Part shown: one piece after another, positions 11,113 through 24,171 of the stretch
How positions within the stretch are numbered: the first letter of the stretch is position 1
Layout: every line of letters starts with the position of its first letter
NCBI RefSeq assembly: GCF_000220395.1
Contig: NW_004086152.1
Span: 1 to 33,876, forward strand
DNA: 33,876 nucleotides
Source of the DNA: Ichthyophthirius multifiliis
Taxonomy: Eukaryota > Ciliophora > Oligohymenophorea > Hymenostomatida
Reading direction: 5' to 3'
Made by a program: the position numbers and the translations under genes
Notes under the pieces: model-generated
Told to the model about the DNA's origin: nothing
Seen by the model: only the letters and a program-made list of their open reading frames with translations
The model's database searches: none

Positions 11113-12268
11113 ATTATTAATTTTATAAAAATAATCAAAAATACAGTTCCCTAATAATATTAAGCTATGTAAAATATAAATGAAGGTTTTTAAATCAATT
11201 AACTATTTAATACTTTGAAATATATTAACCAATTACATTGTATTTATAATTTTTTTTATAATTATATGTGTTAATTTTTTATTTTCTTTTAGAAATTTGA
11301 ATGGACAAAAAAATAATATTTAATTTTGTTTTTTTGATTTTTGTATTATTTATTTCGATTTAATTATTAAATTTTAAATATTTTATTTTTTTTTAAAAAA
11401 AAAATATGAATAAGATGAATTACGGAATAATGTATATTTTTTGGAATAAAAAATTAATATGTATTTATATAATTAATTTGTATATTATAAAATTCTTTTA
11501 TATTTAAAATAAAAATATTTATATTGTATTTTATATAATTAAGCTTTTATTAAAATACTTAAAAAATTTTAAATAGCTATTACAAAAAATATAGTTATAT
11601 AGAAAGATTACAAATAATAATATATAAAAAAAAAAAATATTGAATTAATAGAAAAAAATACATTTAAAAAAATTACTTTAAATATTTATAATTTAATAAT
11701 ATTAGAAAATCAGTATATTAGTATCATAATTAAATATTTCGAAATTTTTCTATTATAATAAAAATTAAAATAAATTATAAAGATTAAAATTTTTAGTATT
11801 AATATTTATGATAATTTTTTATTTTAATAGTTTTAATGTTCTAATAATAATATAAATTAAAATCAATTTATGTAAAATTTTTATTATTTTAAAAAATTAT
11901 ATATATAAATATATATTTCTATTTATTAAAATAAATATTTATGTTTTTTATATTTTTAATAACATATTTTCTAATAAAATATATTATATTAATTTTATTT
12001 ATTATATATATAATAATTAAACAATTTTTTATATTTAATTAATTTAATATATATTATTATTAATAAATATTTTTTTTATATAATTTAATTTATAATTATT
12101 TTTTTATTTTACAAATACAAAAAGTAATAAATTTTATTATATAGTAAAATACAATAAAATTTTTTTTTTTATTTTAGAATATATATTATTATATTGTTAC
12201 AATAATAATTGAAAATTTATAATTTATTTAAATCAAGATTAATTTATTAAATTTATATAATTAAAATA

Positions 12269-12308
<40 letters not shown>

Positions 12309-12950
12309 ATATTTATTTTATTTTTAATTAATTTTTATTTTTAATATAAATAAATAATCGTGTTTGTCTTTTATTTATATAAATCAAAATAAAAACTAAA
12401 TAAAATAATTTAATTTTAATATATATAAATACAAATCTTTTAATTTTATTAAAAACAATACAAATATAAATATAAAATAAAAGAAAATATCTTTAATAAA
12501 TTAAATTACAATTAACAATATTATCATATCTGTTTATTTAAAATAATATATGTTTAATTTTAAAAAACTATATTCAAATAAATAGATGTATATATTAATT
12601 TATTATTATTAAATATTAAATTGTAATATTTATAATATATGATATAAAAATTTTAAAAATTATTAAAAATTAATATAGATTTTATATAAATAATAATGAT
12701 TTTGTTTTATATAATTTGCTTACACATATTTATTTTTATAAAATATAAATAACTTTATTTTTTTCATGATTTTCTTATTTAATTTTTTCTTGACTTTTTT
12801 AATCTTATTATATTTTTGAATATTACATTTATTTAAAATATAAATTCATAGAAAATATAAAAAAAAGAATATTGAAATCATTTTTTTATATTTTATTTTA
12901 ATAAATTTTAATTATAATTAAAATATTTAATATTATTTAAATTAATAAAG
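11113..12950. other. A/T-rich intergenic region between divergent genes
   Basis: An 1.8-kb spacer between the starts of the minus-strand hybrid kinase and the plus-strand acid phosphatase, so it should contain both promoters. It is nearly pure A/T with long A and T runs and a (TA)n tract at about 12272-12303. No conserved box, RNA gene or convincing exon was recognised. Confidence 0.6.
12272..12303. repeat. (TA)n microsatellite
   Basis: About 14 uninterrupted TA dinucleotides in the spacer between divergent genes. Confidence 0.85.
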
Positions 12951-14354
12951 ATGTTTATAAAATTAATAATAATCTCAATAATAATACACTAAACCATATA
13001 AAGACTAGTTTTCATCTAGAGTCTCTTTAGACATGGAGCCCGATACCCAATGTCAAAATATTACGATTGGGAAGAACAGTAAATGTTTCACGGTCAATTG
13101 TCTCCAGTGGGTTATCGTTAACACTACAATTTAGGTAAGTAACTTAGAAAAGAATATATTATCGATTAATAATTCTTGAGTCCTAACTACAATTATTAAG
13201 AAATTTAAGTCAGAAGTACAGACGTAGACAGAACTATATCAAGTGCCTAAAGCTAGTTAATAGGCTTGTATCCTTAAGGGTTTAGTATTCCGTAAAACTT
13301 AAATCCTGATTATAAAAGACCTCCTTATTAAGGGGCTTAAGATGACCAATAAAATTTATAAGAATTTTCTTTGCCTCATAATTTGAGTGCTATTCCTATA
13401 CATGTAAGAGATGAAATGGATGATTTGGAGCTTTAGCCTTGGAATAGATGTGATGAATACGTAAATTTGGTTAAGAAATTTAAGGATTAGAATATTTAAT
13501 TAGCTTAAGAATTTAACAAAAATTTTACTCAATTATACTAAAAATTAACTTCTATACTAAATTAAGAAATAAACAACTATTCTTAATTAGGAGGTGTTTG
13601 GGGAGGAGTTTACGATGTTTTTATCGCAAATTTATATAATGCAAGAAGAATTCCAGATTAGTTAACTAGAGAAGAATTAGAAAATATAAAGTTTGTGGAT
13701 AGCTTTTCTTGGTTTTTTGGAGATTTTGGAACTGAATTAGGAACTAAGCTATTAGTTACACCTTTTTTGAAGCATTTAGTTGATAATTTTGAAAATAAAA
13801 TTAATGGGAAATATAGTAATCTTAAGATGATGATGTTTAGTGCACATGATAGTAACTTATCTATGAATATGAGGGCTTTTAATTTTTCGAGCTATTAATG
13901 CTTACTTTAATAAAAGTTTGGGGGTAATAGATAGTCTATAAATTGTGAATTGAGACCTGAATTTGCTTCAAGTATATTATGGGAATTGCATTAAGATGAC
14001 GTTTCTTAGGATAAATATTTTATAAAAATCAAATACGATGGGAAGTATATGAATTTGTGTGAAAAAGAGAATATTTAATGCGATTATTAGGAGCTTAAAA
14101 ACAGAATTATGAATTATATTTCAAAGGATTATGATGGAGAATGTCTGAATAAAAAAAGTTAAAAAGTCGAAAAACTTTAAAGTTTTTAAATTACTAATGA
14201 TGATAAAAAAACTGAATATATTATTATTGGAGTATAATCGTTTGTTATTTTTGGATTGTTATTGTCTATTGCTTTTGTTATTTTGAGATATAAATAAAAA
14301 ATAAAATAGAACGTTTAAAGTTAAGTTGATATAGGGTTTATTCAAAATAGCTGA
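12951..14354 (+). CDS. histidine acid phosphatase, membrane-anchored
   Basis: An intronless gene of 467 residues. This family hydrolyses phosphomonoesters at acid pH through a phospho-His intermediate. Residues 27-33 are R-H-G-A-R-Y-P with the nucleophile His28. A second Arg is in R-S-T-D-V-D-R-T, and the proton-donor H-D pair is in F-S-A-H-D-S-N (His299-Asp300). The N-terminus (M-F-I-K-L-I-I-I-S-I-I-I) is a hydrophobic signal peptide or anchor. A second hydrophobic segment (about 422-445) is followed by basic residues (R-Y-K-Q-K-I-K), predicting a type I membrane protein with its catalytic domain in a lysosome/phagosome lumen or outside the cell. Several Cys in the last third fit an exported fold. 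Length is usual for the family. It converges on the HOOK-domain gene with a 195-bp spacer. Ciliates typically carry many copies of this family, used in digestion. Confidence 0.95.
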
Positions 14355-14549
14355 TTATTTAAAGTTTATACAAAAATATTTTAATTTTAAATAAATTAAA
14401 ACTTTTTTATTTATTTTATATTAAGAAAATTATAAAGTTTAAGATAATTTTTTAAATATTAACTATTATTATTAATATATAAAATAAAAAAATTATAATA
14501 AATAAATCATATATCTTATCTGACATATTAAATTTAAATAAACAAAAAA

Positions 14550-16274
14550 TCAAATATAATTCTTTTATTTTTTTAATTAATCAAATTTTACTCTTAAATT
14601 ATTTAATACAGCCAACATAAGAAATAATTCTTCGTCCTTATTTTCTATGACTTCAACCAAACTTTAAACATATTCCTTTTTCTCTTATTTTTTATTTAAA
14701 AGTTCCCTTTTTAGACTTTAATTTTCATCTTTTAATTAAAAAATTATTTTTTCCTGTTTTTCTATATTTTCTTATTTTTCCTTTTCCATATTTTAAATAT
14801 TCTTTTTTAAATCTTATATATCAAAATTCATTTTAACCTCACTTTCCTGCACACTTTTTAATTTTCCTTTTAAGATACTTATTTATTCTTTAGAAAGGCT
14901 GCAATCTTCATCACAAATTTAATTTTATTAAGTCATTTTAAGTCTTTAATTTTCGTTTTCTAAATCATCCATTATCTAACTTAAATCATCATTTAGCCTT
15001 TTTGGTTCATCATTTAATATAGAAGTAGTTTTTTTATCACTTTATTTATATTTTTCTAACATATAACCCAAATTTATTATTTTTTCTTCCTAATGATTAG
15101 CTTTTTCTTCTAAGTTCTCCTTATATTTACTCAGTTATTCTATAAGAATATCTTTTTATTAAATTTCGATATTTTTTTCAAGTAATTTTTTTCTCTCGTC
15201 ATTAAATAACTATTTAGTTTCTTATATTTTTTCCTTTAGTAAATCTGTTTACTTATCTTTTTCTTACAAAGCTATTTGCTATTTTTTTTCAGTTTCATTT
15301 ATTTAAATTAAACATTCTTCGCATTTTTTTTTATATATTTCGATGATTTCCTAATATTTTTTATTTTATAATATATATCCTTATATTTCATTTTTTTATT
15401 TGCTGTTTTCTTATTATATTTGCATTTATAATTGTTATATAATTGAAGTTTGGCTTTCTATTTTAGCTTCTCTAATTTTGATTTCTCCTTAAAAATCGAC
15501 TTTATTTTCTTCCTCAATATTTAATATAAGATTGTCTTTTTAGATTTTCAATTTTTCTATTTCTTATTATTTTTTTTAAATTACTTATTCAAGGTCTCCT
15601 ATTTTTTTGTTTTTTAAAATTTCCTCATTTTTAATTTCATCCATTCTTTCTTTTAACATATAGTTTTCTTTTTCCAATTCATCGACTTTCTTTAACAACT
15701 ATTATTACATTTGAAAATTTTATTGTTATCCTCCCATACTAATTCTAGAAGAATACATATCAGAATAAGTTTCATCATTTTCGCTTATTAATCGTTCTCC
15801 ATCTTACACAATCCACTTTTCCATTAAATGCATGAGGATAGTTTAATGCTTTTATGCCAATTATTATATAGAAAATATAAACTCACACCTACAATCACTT
15901 TATACTATTATCCCTAGTACCAGTTCAGTTAATTTTATTATTTACCTTTTATTTTTGTAATTACATATTTCGACTATATCAACATATTCTTTATCAAAAG
16001 AATGTATTTTTAATATTTCGCAATAATATTTTTCTATTTATTCGATTAAATAAATTAAATTTTTATGTTTTAAGACCCAATTGTCGTCTGTTTCTTTTAA
16101 TACATTTTCTGATTTGAAATAAAGGTCATTTACTTTTTGAAGTAATTCTACAAATAATACACCATCTGATAAATCTTCAAGTACTAAAACAATTTTTTAT
16201 ATATTGCTTATTGAATTTAAAAATTAAATTATTGCTTATTCTACATCATCTAATGTAGATTGTGCTTATTCCAT
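14550..16274 (-). CDS. HOOK-domain coiled-coil protein (dynein adaptor-like)
   Basis: A single-exon gene of 574 residues (1725 bases, TGA at 14552..14550). Residues about 1-160 look like the calponin-like HOOK domain: L-E-D-L-S-D-G-V-L-F-V-E-L-L (32-45), then L-T-E-L-V-L-G-I-I-V-Q-S-D-C (115-128) and I-Q-Q-L-A-Q-K-H-Q. These match the pattern of the conserved helices that contact dynein light intermediate chain in Hook/CCDC88 proteins. From about 185 to the end it is nearly continuous coiled coil (E/K/Q-rich, with leucine heptads). The C-terminal island (V-E-V-I-E-N-K-D-E-E-L-F) is less repetitive. In animals and fungi such proteins link cargo to dynein on microtubules. The same role in this cell is inferred, not shown. 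The start at 16274 opens M-E-Q-A-Q-S directly before the domain. Confidence 0.82.
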
Positions 16275-16759
16275 TAATTTTTGGTGTTTTTTTTTTTCGC
16301 TTTTTTCTTTTTAATTATTTTGAAAAAATAATTTTTTTTATATGTATTTCTATAAATTAAATAAAAATTATATATAATATTAAAGTTATTGATATATTAA
16401 TTTTTTTTAAAAAAAACATTGAATGAAATAAATATAAACTTTTAAATAAAAATTAAATATAAAAATAAAAATTTAAGGTATATTAATTCAAAATTTTTAA
16501 AACATATTAATAAAAAAATTGATTAATATATATATAAAATAATAAATTATAATAATTAAATATTTTAATTTTGTTTTAATATATGTTTAAATTATAATAA
16601 ATAAATTAAAAAAAAAAATTTTATTAATATTTGTTTAAATAAATAATTTAAGAAATAAATATTAATAAATAAATAAATATATATATATATATATATATAA
16701 TATATGTAATACATATATAATTTTTATCTAATCTAACTTTATCTAATATTTTTTTGTTA
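16275..16759. other. A/T-rich spacer with (TA)n tract
   Basis: The spacer between two minus-strand genes. It is nearly pure A/T, with a TA dinucleotide run at about 16678-16700. No further feature was seen. Confidence 0.7.
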
Positions 16760-19700
16760 TCACTCTTTTTTACTATTAAGATAAGAAATTAATTAATTCG
16801 ATACACAATTATAATTTTAGGCACCAAATTAATTAGTTTATGTTTATGTTTATGTTTACGTTTATATTTATGTTTATGTTTATGTTAAATTAGCTAAATT
16901 ATTAGAAAATTAATTATTATTAATGGTTGTTTTACTTTTTTTATTCATGAACTTATAAAGTTTTTTGTGCTTTGTCTTCTTATATTTTATTTGTTTAATT
17001 ACATTTGATAAATTGTTATGTTTAAAGTAAAATTCATATTCTTTATACTATTCAAATTCAAAAAAATAAAATTGGATTTTCTTGTCCTATTACTATTATT
17101 CTTGATTAAAATAGCCAACAAGTTATTTATTATTTCTATTTTTTAACCCTTCAACATTTTATTTCTCTGAAACAAAATTTTAAAATCGTTCAAATAATGC
17201 ATTTTCATCAAATTAAGTCAAATTTAAAAATTAATTCGGTATCGTTTGCACTGTTTAAGCATTTCCTTCTTATTTAATACTTTTTTTATAATCATATATT
17301 CCAAAATTTTCTGTAGAAACGTTAGATTTTTTCTTATTAGAGTATTATTATTATTACTATTGTTGTTATGTTTTATTTATTGACTCAACAAAATTATTAT
17401 TTGGGCTTATTATAAGTTTTTGTTTATTAACTATTGGCTATGTACTGACACTTAATGCACGAACTGATTATTTAATAAATTTTTTTTATTATTAATTTTA
17501 TTCAGTTATTTCTGTTTAATCATCTGAATTTTAATTATTTGATTTATATTTTTATTCATCTATATTAAATTAATTTAAATTTGGTTAATAAATTAAATTA
17601 AAAGGCTATTCAATATCAAAATTTAATTTATTCTCTTTATCCTCAGCTTCTTATTCTTCTTTATTTTTATCGATTAGTAAAGGAGATGAAATACTACTAT
17701 TAGAAGAATTTGAGTTACTTAAAGATTGCTTGTTTTTGTTATTTTAATTGTTTTAAATTTAAAGTAGCTTCTAATTATTAATAGGTTACCCAAACACACT
17801 TTTTTTCTTTTATGAAATAACGCTTTTCAAACAAAAAGGTTTTGTAGTTAAACTCTAATACAGTGGGCTTTATTCTTCTTAAATAGTTTGTAACTTAGCT
17901 TTTTAATAATTTTCATTTACATTGCTGCTACTTTTGCTTTCAGAACTGCTACTAGAAAAAGAATGTTTTGAGCTTTTTGGAGAAGATTAAGAATTAGAAA
18001 ATTCAGAATTATTACTAACTTATTCTTCTTGACTTTCATTTGTTATGAGTAATGCTATTTGGTTTAATTCAGATAAGCGTATTTTTGAAAAATTTTTGAA
18101 AAATTTTTTATCAGATTGATGATTTTATAATGCTTCTTATATTCTTTCTTCATCGTCATTAAATTAAGCCTTTATCCTTAAATATTTGAGTTGAATTTTT
18201 ATTTTATAATTATCATTTAAGCTTTTAAACATTTATTTATTTTTTGCACGAGTGTATTATGTTCTTGTTATATGAGGTTAGTTATAAGTGTATCTGGCCA
18301 GAAGTAAATCCCGAGATTTTTTATAGTGAAGAAAATGACAATTCGTAAATGGATGTGTGTATTTACCGCAACTTAAGCAAGCAATGTTTTTAAATTATTC
18401 ATAAAATCTGATTCCATCTCGAATTTGTATATATTTTTCAAAATCGTGGGGGTAGTGATTTATTAACTCACTAAAGTTTTCTAATTTTAAAACTAGAACA
18501 CTTGTTATTTTCTTACTTTTAGCAGATGAACCTCTAATTAAATTGCTAAAAAATTCGGTTTATCCGAAAAAATTACCTGCCTTTATTTTTTTAGTTATTA
18601 AATAATTTATATATATATATTGATTAAAAATTACGTTTATTTCCATAATTTATTTTTCATGATTTCCGCACTATACATTAATTTAAACATTTCCTTTATT
18701 TATATAATATAAATTATTCTTATCAAAACTATCTTAATTATATATTATTTCTCCAGGTCCATAAACTTTTTCTTCAAAATATAGAGAAAGTTCATTTAAA
18801 AACTCTTACGAAAATTCCAAAGCAAACATTTTAGAAGACTTTAAAAATCTCCCAAAAAAATCTCTTTAAATCTCCTCTCTTAAATTGTTAGATAAAGAGT
18901 TAATAATTTCCAATCCTTTAACAGGATTATCTTCATCTTATATTTTAATATAATCTATATATTTCATTACCCTAACCTATAAATCTGTATTGATTTACCT
19001 TGTTCTCATATAAACTGAAATTTCGTATTTTTTTTTATTAAAATCAGACTCCTTCTAAGCCAATTCTTAAAAAATACTTCCTACAGTATTTACAGTATAC
19101 GCAAATAATAAAGACCCGCCTAATGTTTCCACAATAACGAAAAGTTTTTCATTTGTAGCAACAGGAGTTATATCACCAAACCCAACTGTAATCATTGTAA
19201 TGATCGCAAAATAAAATGAATTAACATATCTTATATATATGCTATCATCCTAAATACCTAATTACACTATCCAGCAGTTTTCATTTCCATTTTAATACTC
19301 TATCATTGATATAGAATGTAAAATACATCCTGAAATATGTGCGGCATAAAAAACCATAAAAAAAAGTTTAAATAAAGTATATATTTGCGGAAACCTTTAG
19401 TTTATTTAGAAATGCTCGCCTATGTCTTTTAATGATTAGTATATATAAGGCACTTTCAAAATAAAAATTAGTTACAAATATTCATTAGATAAGTATTCAG
19501 AAATAAAAATGAATATCATTATAAAAATATCTATCACAAATTCTTATTAATAGTTTTTCGTTATTTTCATTCTATTTAATTATTTTATACCTTCTTCGTA
19601 ATAGCCTGTATTAAATTATCTGAAAATATCTAATAAATAGAAAATAATAGATGAATAGTAAAATAAAATATTTCCTTATTCTTCAGAAATATTAGTAGAA

Positions 19701-20542
19701 AAAAAAAATTGGAAAGGAATAATAATTAATTCGAATACCAAATATAAAGTAAAAAAAAGCTTCCAAGTAATAATTAATTAGTTATCGGGAGAAAATACAG
19801 GAAAGTTAATAAATTAAATTATTTTAAAAATAATTTTTTCCAAAAAAATTAAATATTTAAAATAATAATTTATTTTTTTTATACTTTTTTGAAAAAAAAA
19901 AGCTTTATCATCAATTAAATTAAAATGAATTTCATTTATATTTTTTAAATTCAAATCACGAGTCTAATTTCGAACTTTTTAAATAAATTTATTTATCATT
20001 TTTACTTTTCGAGTTACATTCCAGTTCGAAAATAATTTACTTTCTTATTCTTATTCTATCTAATTATTTATTACATCATATATACCCTCCACTTAATTAT
20101 CATCTCCTGAAGAAATCCTGTTAATAGTATTTTTTTAAGATCTAATTTTTTCGCTATTCTTAGCATTATTTTAAATATATGTTTTTGGGTAAATTCTATG
20201 TATTGAACCTTATCTTATTACATTAGGAGAATTCAAAATAAGAAGTTCTTTTAAATTGAAATTTTATATGTTTTTCATTTAATTAATAATATCTTTATTT
20301 GCAAAATCAGTGATATTTTCTTGATTCGTATTGTCTACTTGTTAATAATTTTATATCGAATTTTCGATTTATTTTTATTATGTAATTTGCTGCTAACTTT
20401 ATTGCGAATTTTTATTTTATAATTTAGATGTTGGCAAAAGCTGAGGAGATTCTTTATTAGCAAATACTTCAAAAGATATTTTTCGGTCATTTAATTATTA
20501 AGGTAGTTATGAAATAAAGTTTTAAGTATTAGATTTTATCAT
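16760..20542 (-). CDS. K+ channel with cyclic-nucleotide-binding domain
   Basis: An intronless gene of 1260 residues. A polar N-terminal region (about 1-230) precedes six hydrophobic segments typical of voltage-gated/CNG-type channels (about 240-480). The pore carries the K+ selectivity filter T-V-G-F-G-D (452-457), preceded by F-A-I-I-T-M-I. After the last membrane helix a C-linker leads to a cyclic-nucleotide-binding-like domain: Y-G-P-G-E-I-I-Y, Y-Y-I-N-K-G-N-V, and a phosphate-cassette-like A-G-N-F-F-G-Q-T-E-F-F-S with R-G-S-S-A-K. The canonical cassette Arg/Ala order is altered, so ligand binding is uncertain. About residues 719-735 contain C-L-S-C-G-K-Y-T-H...C...H, a zinc-knuckle-like cluster. 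The long tail is Ser/Gln/Asn-rich with a poly-Q stretch (about 17345-17365), and near the end about eight Thr-Gln dipeptides. It fits the large ciliate family of such channels in ciliary and membrane excitability. Confidence 0.93.
16835..16886 (+). repeat. TTTATG hexamer repeat encoding (Thr-Gln)n
   Basis: About eight copies of TTTATG (with TTTACG and TTTATA variants) lie inside the last codons of the channel gene. On the coding strand each unit is ACA-TAA, Thr-Gln, so the repeat lengthens the protein without breaking the frame. The variants keep the frame: ACG-TAA and ATA-TAA. Confidence 0.85.
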
Positions 20543-21720
20543 TAAATACAAAAAAAAATAAAAAATATTGTTATTTATAAGATGCTTTTAATAAAAATAA
20601 ATTAATTAATTAAAAAGACTTATTTTTATTTTTAAAAAATAAAATTTTATATTTTTTAAAATTTATATTCAAAAATATAAAATATTACTTGTTCTGATGT
20701 TTTTTTATTTTTATTTTTAAAATTCAATAAACATAAAAAAAAGAAGAATTGATTATGAAATTTTATTTTTGTTGATATTGATTTTTTTTAAACAAAAAAA
20801 TCATAAAGTATATAAGCTGTTTGAAAGAAATCTAAAGAAACATTATATATATGTCAAAAATAATAAAAAAAAGTTTTATAATTAAATTATTAAAAATTTA
20901 TAAATTTATAAATAATTACAAAATGTATAAATTAACTGAATAATTTATCTAAACAAGTTTCTGTTTTTAACCCATAATAGCTAAATAAAGCTTTTATGGT
21001 ATATATCTATAACTTTTTTAATTATAATAATATTATAAATTATTCCTATAAGTGTAATTTACAAGTTAAATTTTAATCAACTTGTAGATAAATAATTTTA
21101 TCCTTAGTCTTTTTTTTTCACTTTTAGCAGATTTAATTTAGAAATGAATTCTGGATATTACTATAACAAATAATTAATAATAAAAAACAATTAAAATATA
21201 AAATAAAAATTGATTATGAAATACAAATTCAATAATTCCTATTTATTAATAAAAGATTGAATATCTAATTATTATAATAATTATAATTGAATATTTTACT
21301 TTTTATTTTTTTGGAAAAATAGAAAAATTTAATATTTCAAATAAAATATTAGAAAATACAATTTTCTTATATAAAAAATAAGTTAATATTCTTAATTTTA
21401 AAACAATTTGTATCGTAATAATTGAAAATATATAAAAAATTCGCAAAAAATTATATTGTTTGATAAAGAAATATGAAAAATATATAAAAATGATAAAATG
21501 AGTAAAATTAAGAATAAATTAAATTTTGTAAATATTATAATTAAATTAAAACTTTTATATACATAAATAACAATAAATATTAAATATGTTAATAAAAGAT
21601 TTAAAAAATAAAAATATATATAAATAAATTATAGATATTAATATTTTTTATAGTAATTTTTTCTATTAATAAAACTCAAAAAATATATAATTAAATATAT
21701 ATAGATTTTATATAAATATA

Positions 21721-21724
<4 letters not shown>

Positions 21725-21752
<28 letters not shown>
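21725..21752. repeat. (TA)n microsatellite
   Basis: About 13 TA dinucleotides, uninterrupted, in intergenic DNA. Confidence 0.8.
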
Positions 21753-21756
<4 letters not shown>

Positions 21757-22559
21757 TTTTTTTAAAACATATAACATCAAAATATTTATTTAAAATATAT
21801 TTTAATATTTAATATATTTGAGTGAATATTATAAAATACACTTAATATGAATTTAAAATTATTAATTATTTATTTAATTTATTTCTTTAATTAAATACTA
21901 ACAAAAGTTAATATAATTTCACATTTAAATACATTTTACTGTTAATAACAATTTTAAATTCATTATTTTTAATTTTTATACAAAAAATATTTTATAAAAT
22001 TTATCAAAATAATTAAATTCATTTTATTAAAAATAAAAATTAATAATTTTTTTTTTTAAATATAATAATATATCCAAAATATTTTAACTTATTTTTTCAC
22101 ATTTTTATCTTTTTATTTAAAATTATTTTATACTTTTTATATATATAAAAATCAAATTTTTATTATTTATTATATTATAAATAATAAATAATAAATTATT
22201 ATATTTTTTAATTCTATTTTCTTTTTTTTATATTATATATTTAAGTATAAATTTAATTGAAAATAAATAAGTAAATATTTTATTTTTTTAATACAAATAT
22301 AAAATTAATTTTTTGATAAAGTATAAAAAAGCAATAAAATTTTTATAAAAAATAAAATAAATTTTATGATATAAATAATATTATTTTTCAATAAAAATAT
22401 TTATTATTATATATATAAGATATTAAAATAATACAATTATATATTAAACAATTAATGATAAAATATATTAATGTTTTATATGGTATTTTACTTATTTTTT
22501 ATTATTTTTATATTCTTTAATTATTACCATTATATTTTACATAATTTGTATTTGTATTT

Positions 22560-23930
22560 ATTATATTTATTTAATTTAACATAAAATTGCAAAAACAAAA
22601 AATAATAAGCAAGAATCTTATAAAATGCAATTATATAAATTTTAAAAATAGAAATTATAAAAGATTAAAAAAATTAAACAAAAAGATAGTTAACAAAATT
22701 ATTAATAATTAAGCATAAGAACTAAAATATTATTAAAATAGATTAATAAAATTTAATTAGTTTTGTAAACTTTAAACAATAAAATTAAAGAAAATAAGAT
22801 AGGTAAATAATTAAAATAAACCAGAATTATATAATAAAGAATATATTTAATAAAATACAAGGCAAATATTAAAAAATAATTTAATTTTTTGTTTACTAAT
22901 TATAAAAGATTTTAATTAATTAGAAGAATAATATGTTATACCTTAAAAATAAAATATTTATTTATTTTTCATAAAATTAAAAAATAAGAATATAATTTTT
23001 GCATTAATCAAAAGCATTAATACAAAATAATCAAATTTATTCTAATTAGTAAATAAACATTTAATGTTAGGAAATGCAAAAATTGAATAAGGAAGTTAAT
23101 TTATATATATAACAATTAAATATGCTTAACTCAACTTTGAAAAATAAACTTCTCAATAAATACATTCATAGAATAATTATTTATTATAAAAATAATAAGA
23201 CTATAAAGTTAATACTAAAATAATAATATTTAAGAAAAATTATAATTTATCGATTAAATATAAAAATAGGACAATTTAATTAATTGAGATATTAGTAATT
23301 AGAATTTTATCTGGCAATAAAAAATTAATAACAAGCTTAAAAAAATTAAAAAATTAAAAATATAATGACTGCATAAAATTAGATATTAAAAATGCATTAT
23401 AAAAGATAAGAAAATTAATAAGAAACTGATTATATATAAATTTAATTTAAAACATGTAAAATAATATTTAAGATATTAAATTTGGTTTTAACAAATAATT
23501 TCAAATTAATAATAATTTGCATTGAAATATTTTGTATCATTAAGATAATTAAATATAATTAGAAAATTTTAAAAATAACCAATAAGATAAATAAAATAGA
23601 TTCGATTTACGAAGTAAGATTAAAAGTATAATTATTAAAATAATTAAAATTTTAATGATTAGTAATAAATTAACGATCGATAGCTAAAGAATAAATAAAA
23701 TATAAGGATATTATAAAAAAGAATAAATAGTTTATAGTTTAAAATCTTAATAATATTAATATAAATTAGATAATGAGATTTTAAATAAAAGTAAATGAAT
23801 ATTAAATCTAAGTAAATAATTTTTGAATTAATATAAATTAATATCAATAAATTCGGAATAAATTAGAGTATAATTTCATTCGAATTAATTTTTATACACT
23901 GAATAAAAAATAATTTACAATGTAGTTAAA
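22560..23930 (+). other. purine-skewed, TGA-poor block with long open frames
   Basis: The plus strand here is strongly A-rich over T, and G occurs mainly as AG/AAG/TAG, unlike the balanced A/T filler on either side. With TAA/TAG as Gln, no TGA occurs in any plus frame from 22560 to about 23083. A frame from ATG 22625 runs 153 codons to TGA 23084-23086. A second frame from ATG 23074 runs about 235 codons to near 23780. The products are Lys/Gln/Ile/Asn-rich and show no motif that I recognise. This could be an unannotated gene, an eroded pseudogene or a transposon remnant. It could also be merely A/T-biased DNA in which TGA is rare by composition. Confidence 0.3.
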
Positions 23931-24171
23931 GATTTATTTAATAAATAAACTACTAAAAAAATTAATTTTAATTTTTAAAATTCCATCTGAAAAATAATTT
24001 TATGTAAATTTATAAACATTAGAATATATTTTATGTATAAATATTTTAATTTATATAATTAAAAATAAACTTATTATATATCGAAGAAAAAATATTTATT
24101 ATTTTTATAGAAAAATTAAAAATAAAATATCATTAAATTAAATTATATTTATTTAATTATTTTTTATTTAA

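Larger units (their letters stand above)
20543..24171. other. 3.6-kb A/T-rich region without a clear gene
   Basis: A large gap between two minus-strand genes. Positions 20543-22560 are ordinary A/T filler with a (TA)n tract at 21725-21752 and a small inverted repeat (ACAAGTT / AACTTGT, about 21060-21085) inside a slightly more complex stretch (20930-21140). Positions 22560-23930 differ in composition and are listed separately. No tRNA, rRNA or recognised protein motif was found. Confidence 0.6.

Noticed and set aside
10937..11128. A plus-strand frame over the start of the histidine kinase
   Set aside because: Mirror image of the hydrophobic N-terminal segment on the minus strand; it has no independent support.
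21055..21090. An inverted repeat (ACAAGTT/AACTTGT) considered as part of a small RNA gene
   Set aside because: The arms are only 7 bases, and no tRNA boxes, snRNA signature or terminator context could be seen.
23300..23430. A reverse-transcriptase-like 'L-D-I-K-N-A' stretch
   Set aside because: It appeared only when a base was misread. In the correct frame the stretch is not present, and no other reverse-transcriptase motif follows.
23659..23847. A 62-residue minus-strand frame rich in Ile/Tyr/Leu
   Set aside because: A/T composition artefact with no motif; the plus-strand frame in this region is longer.
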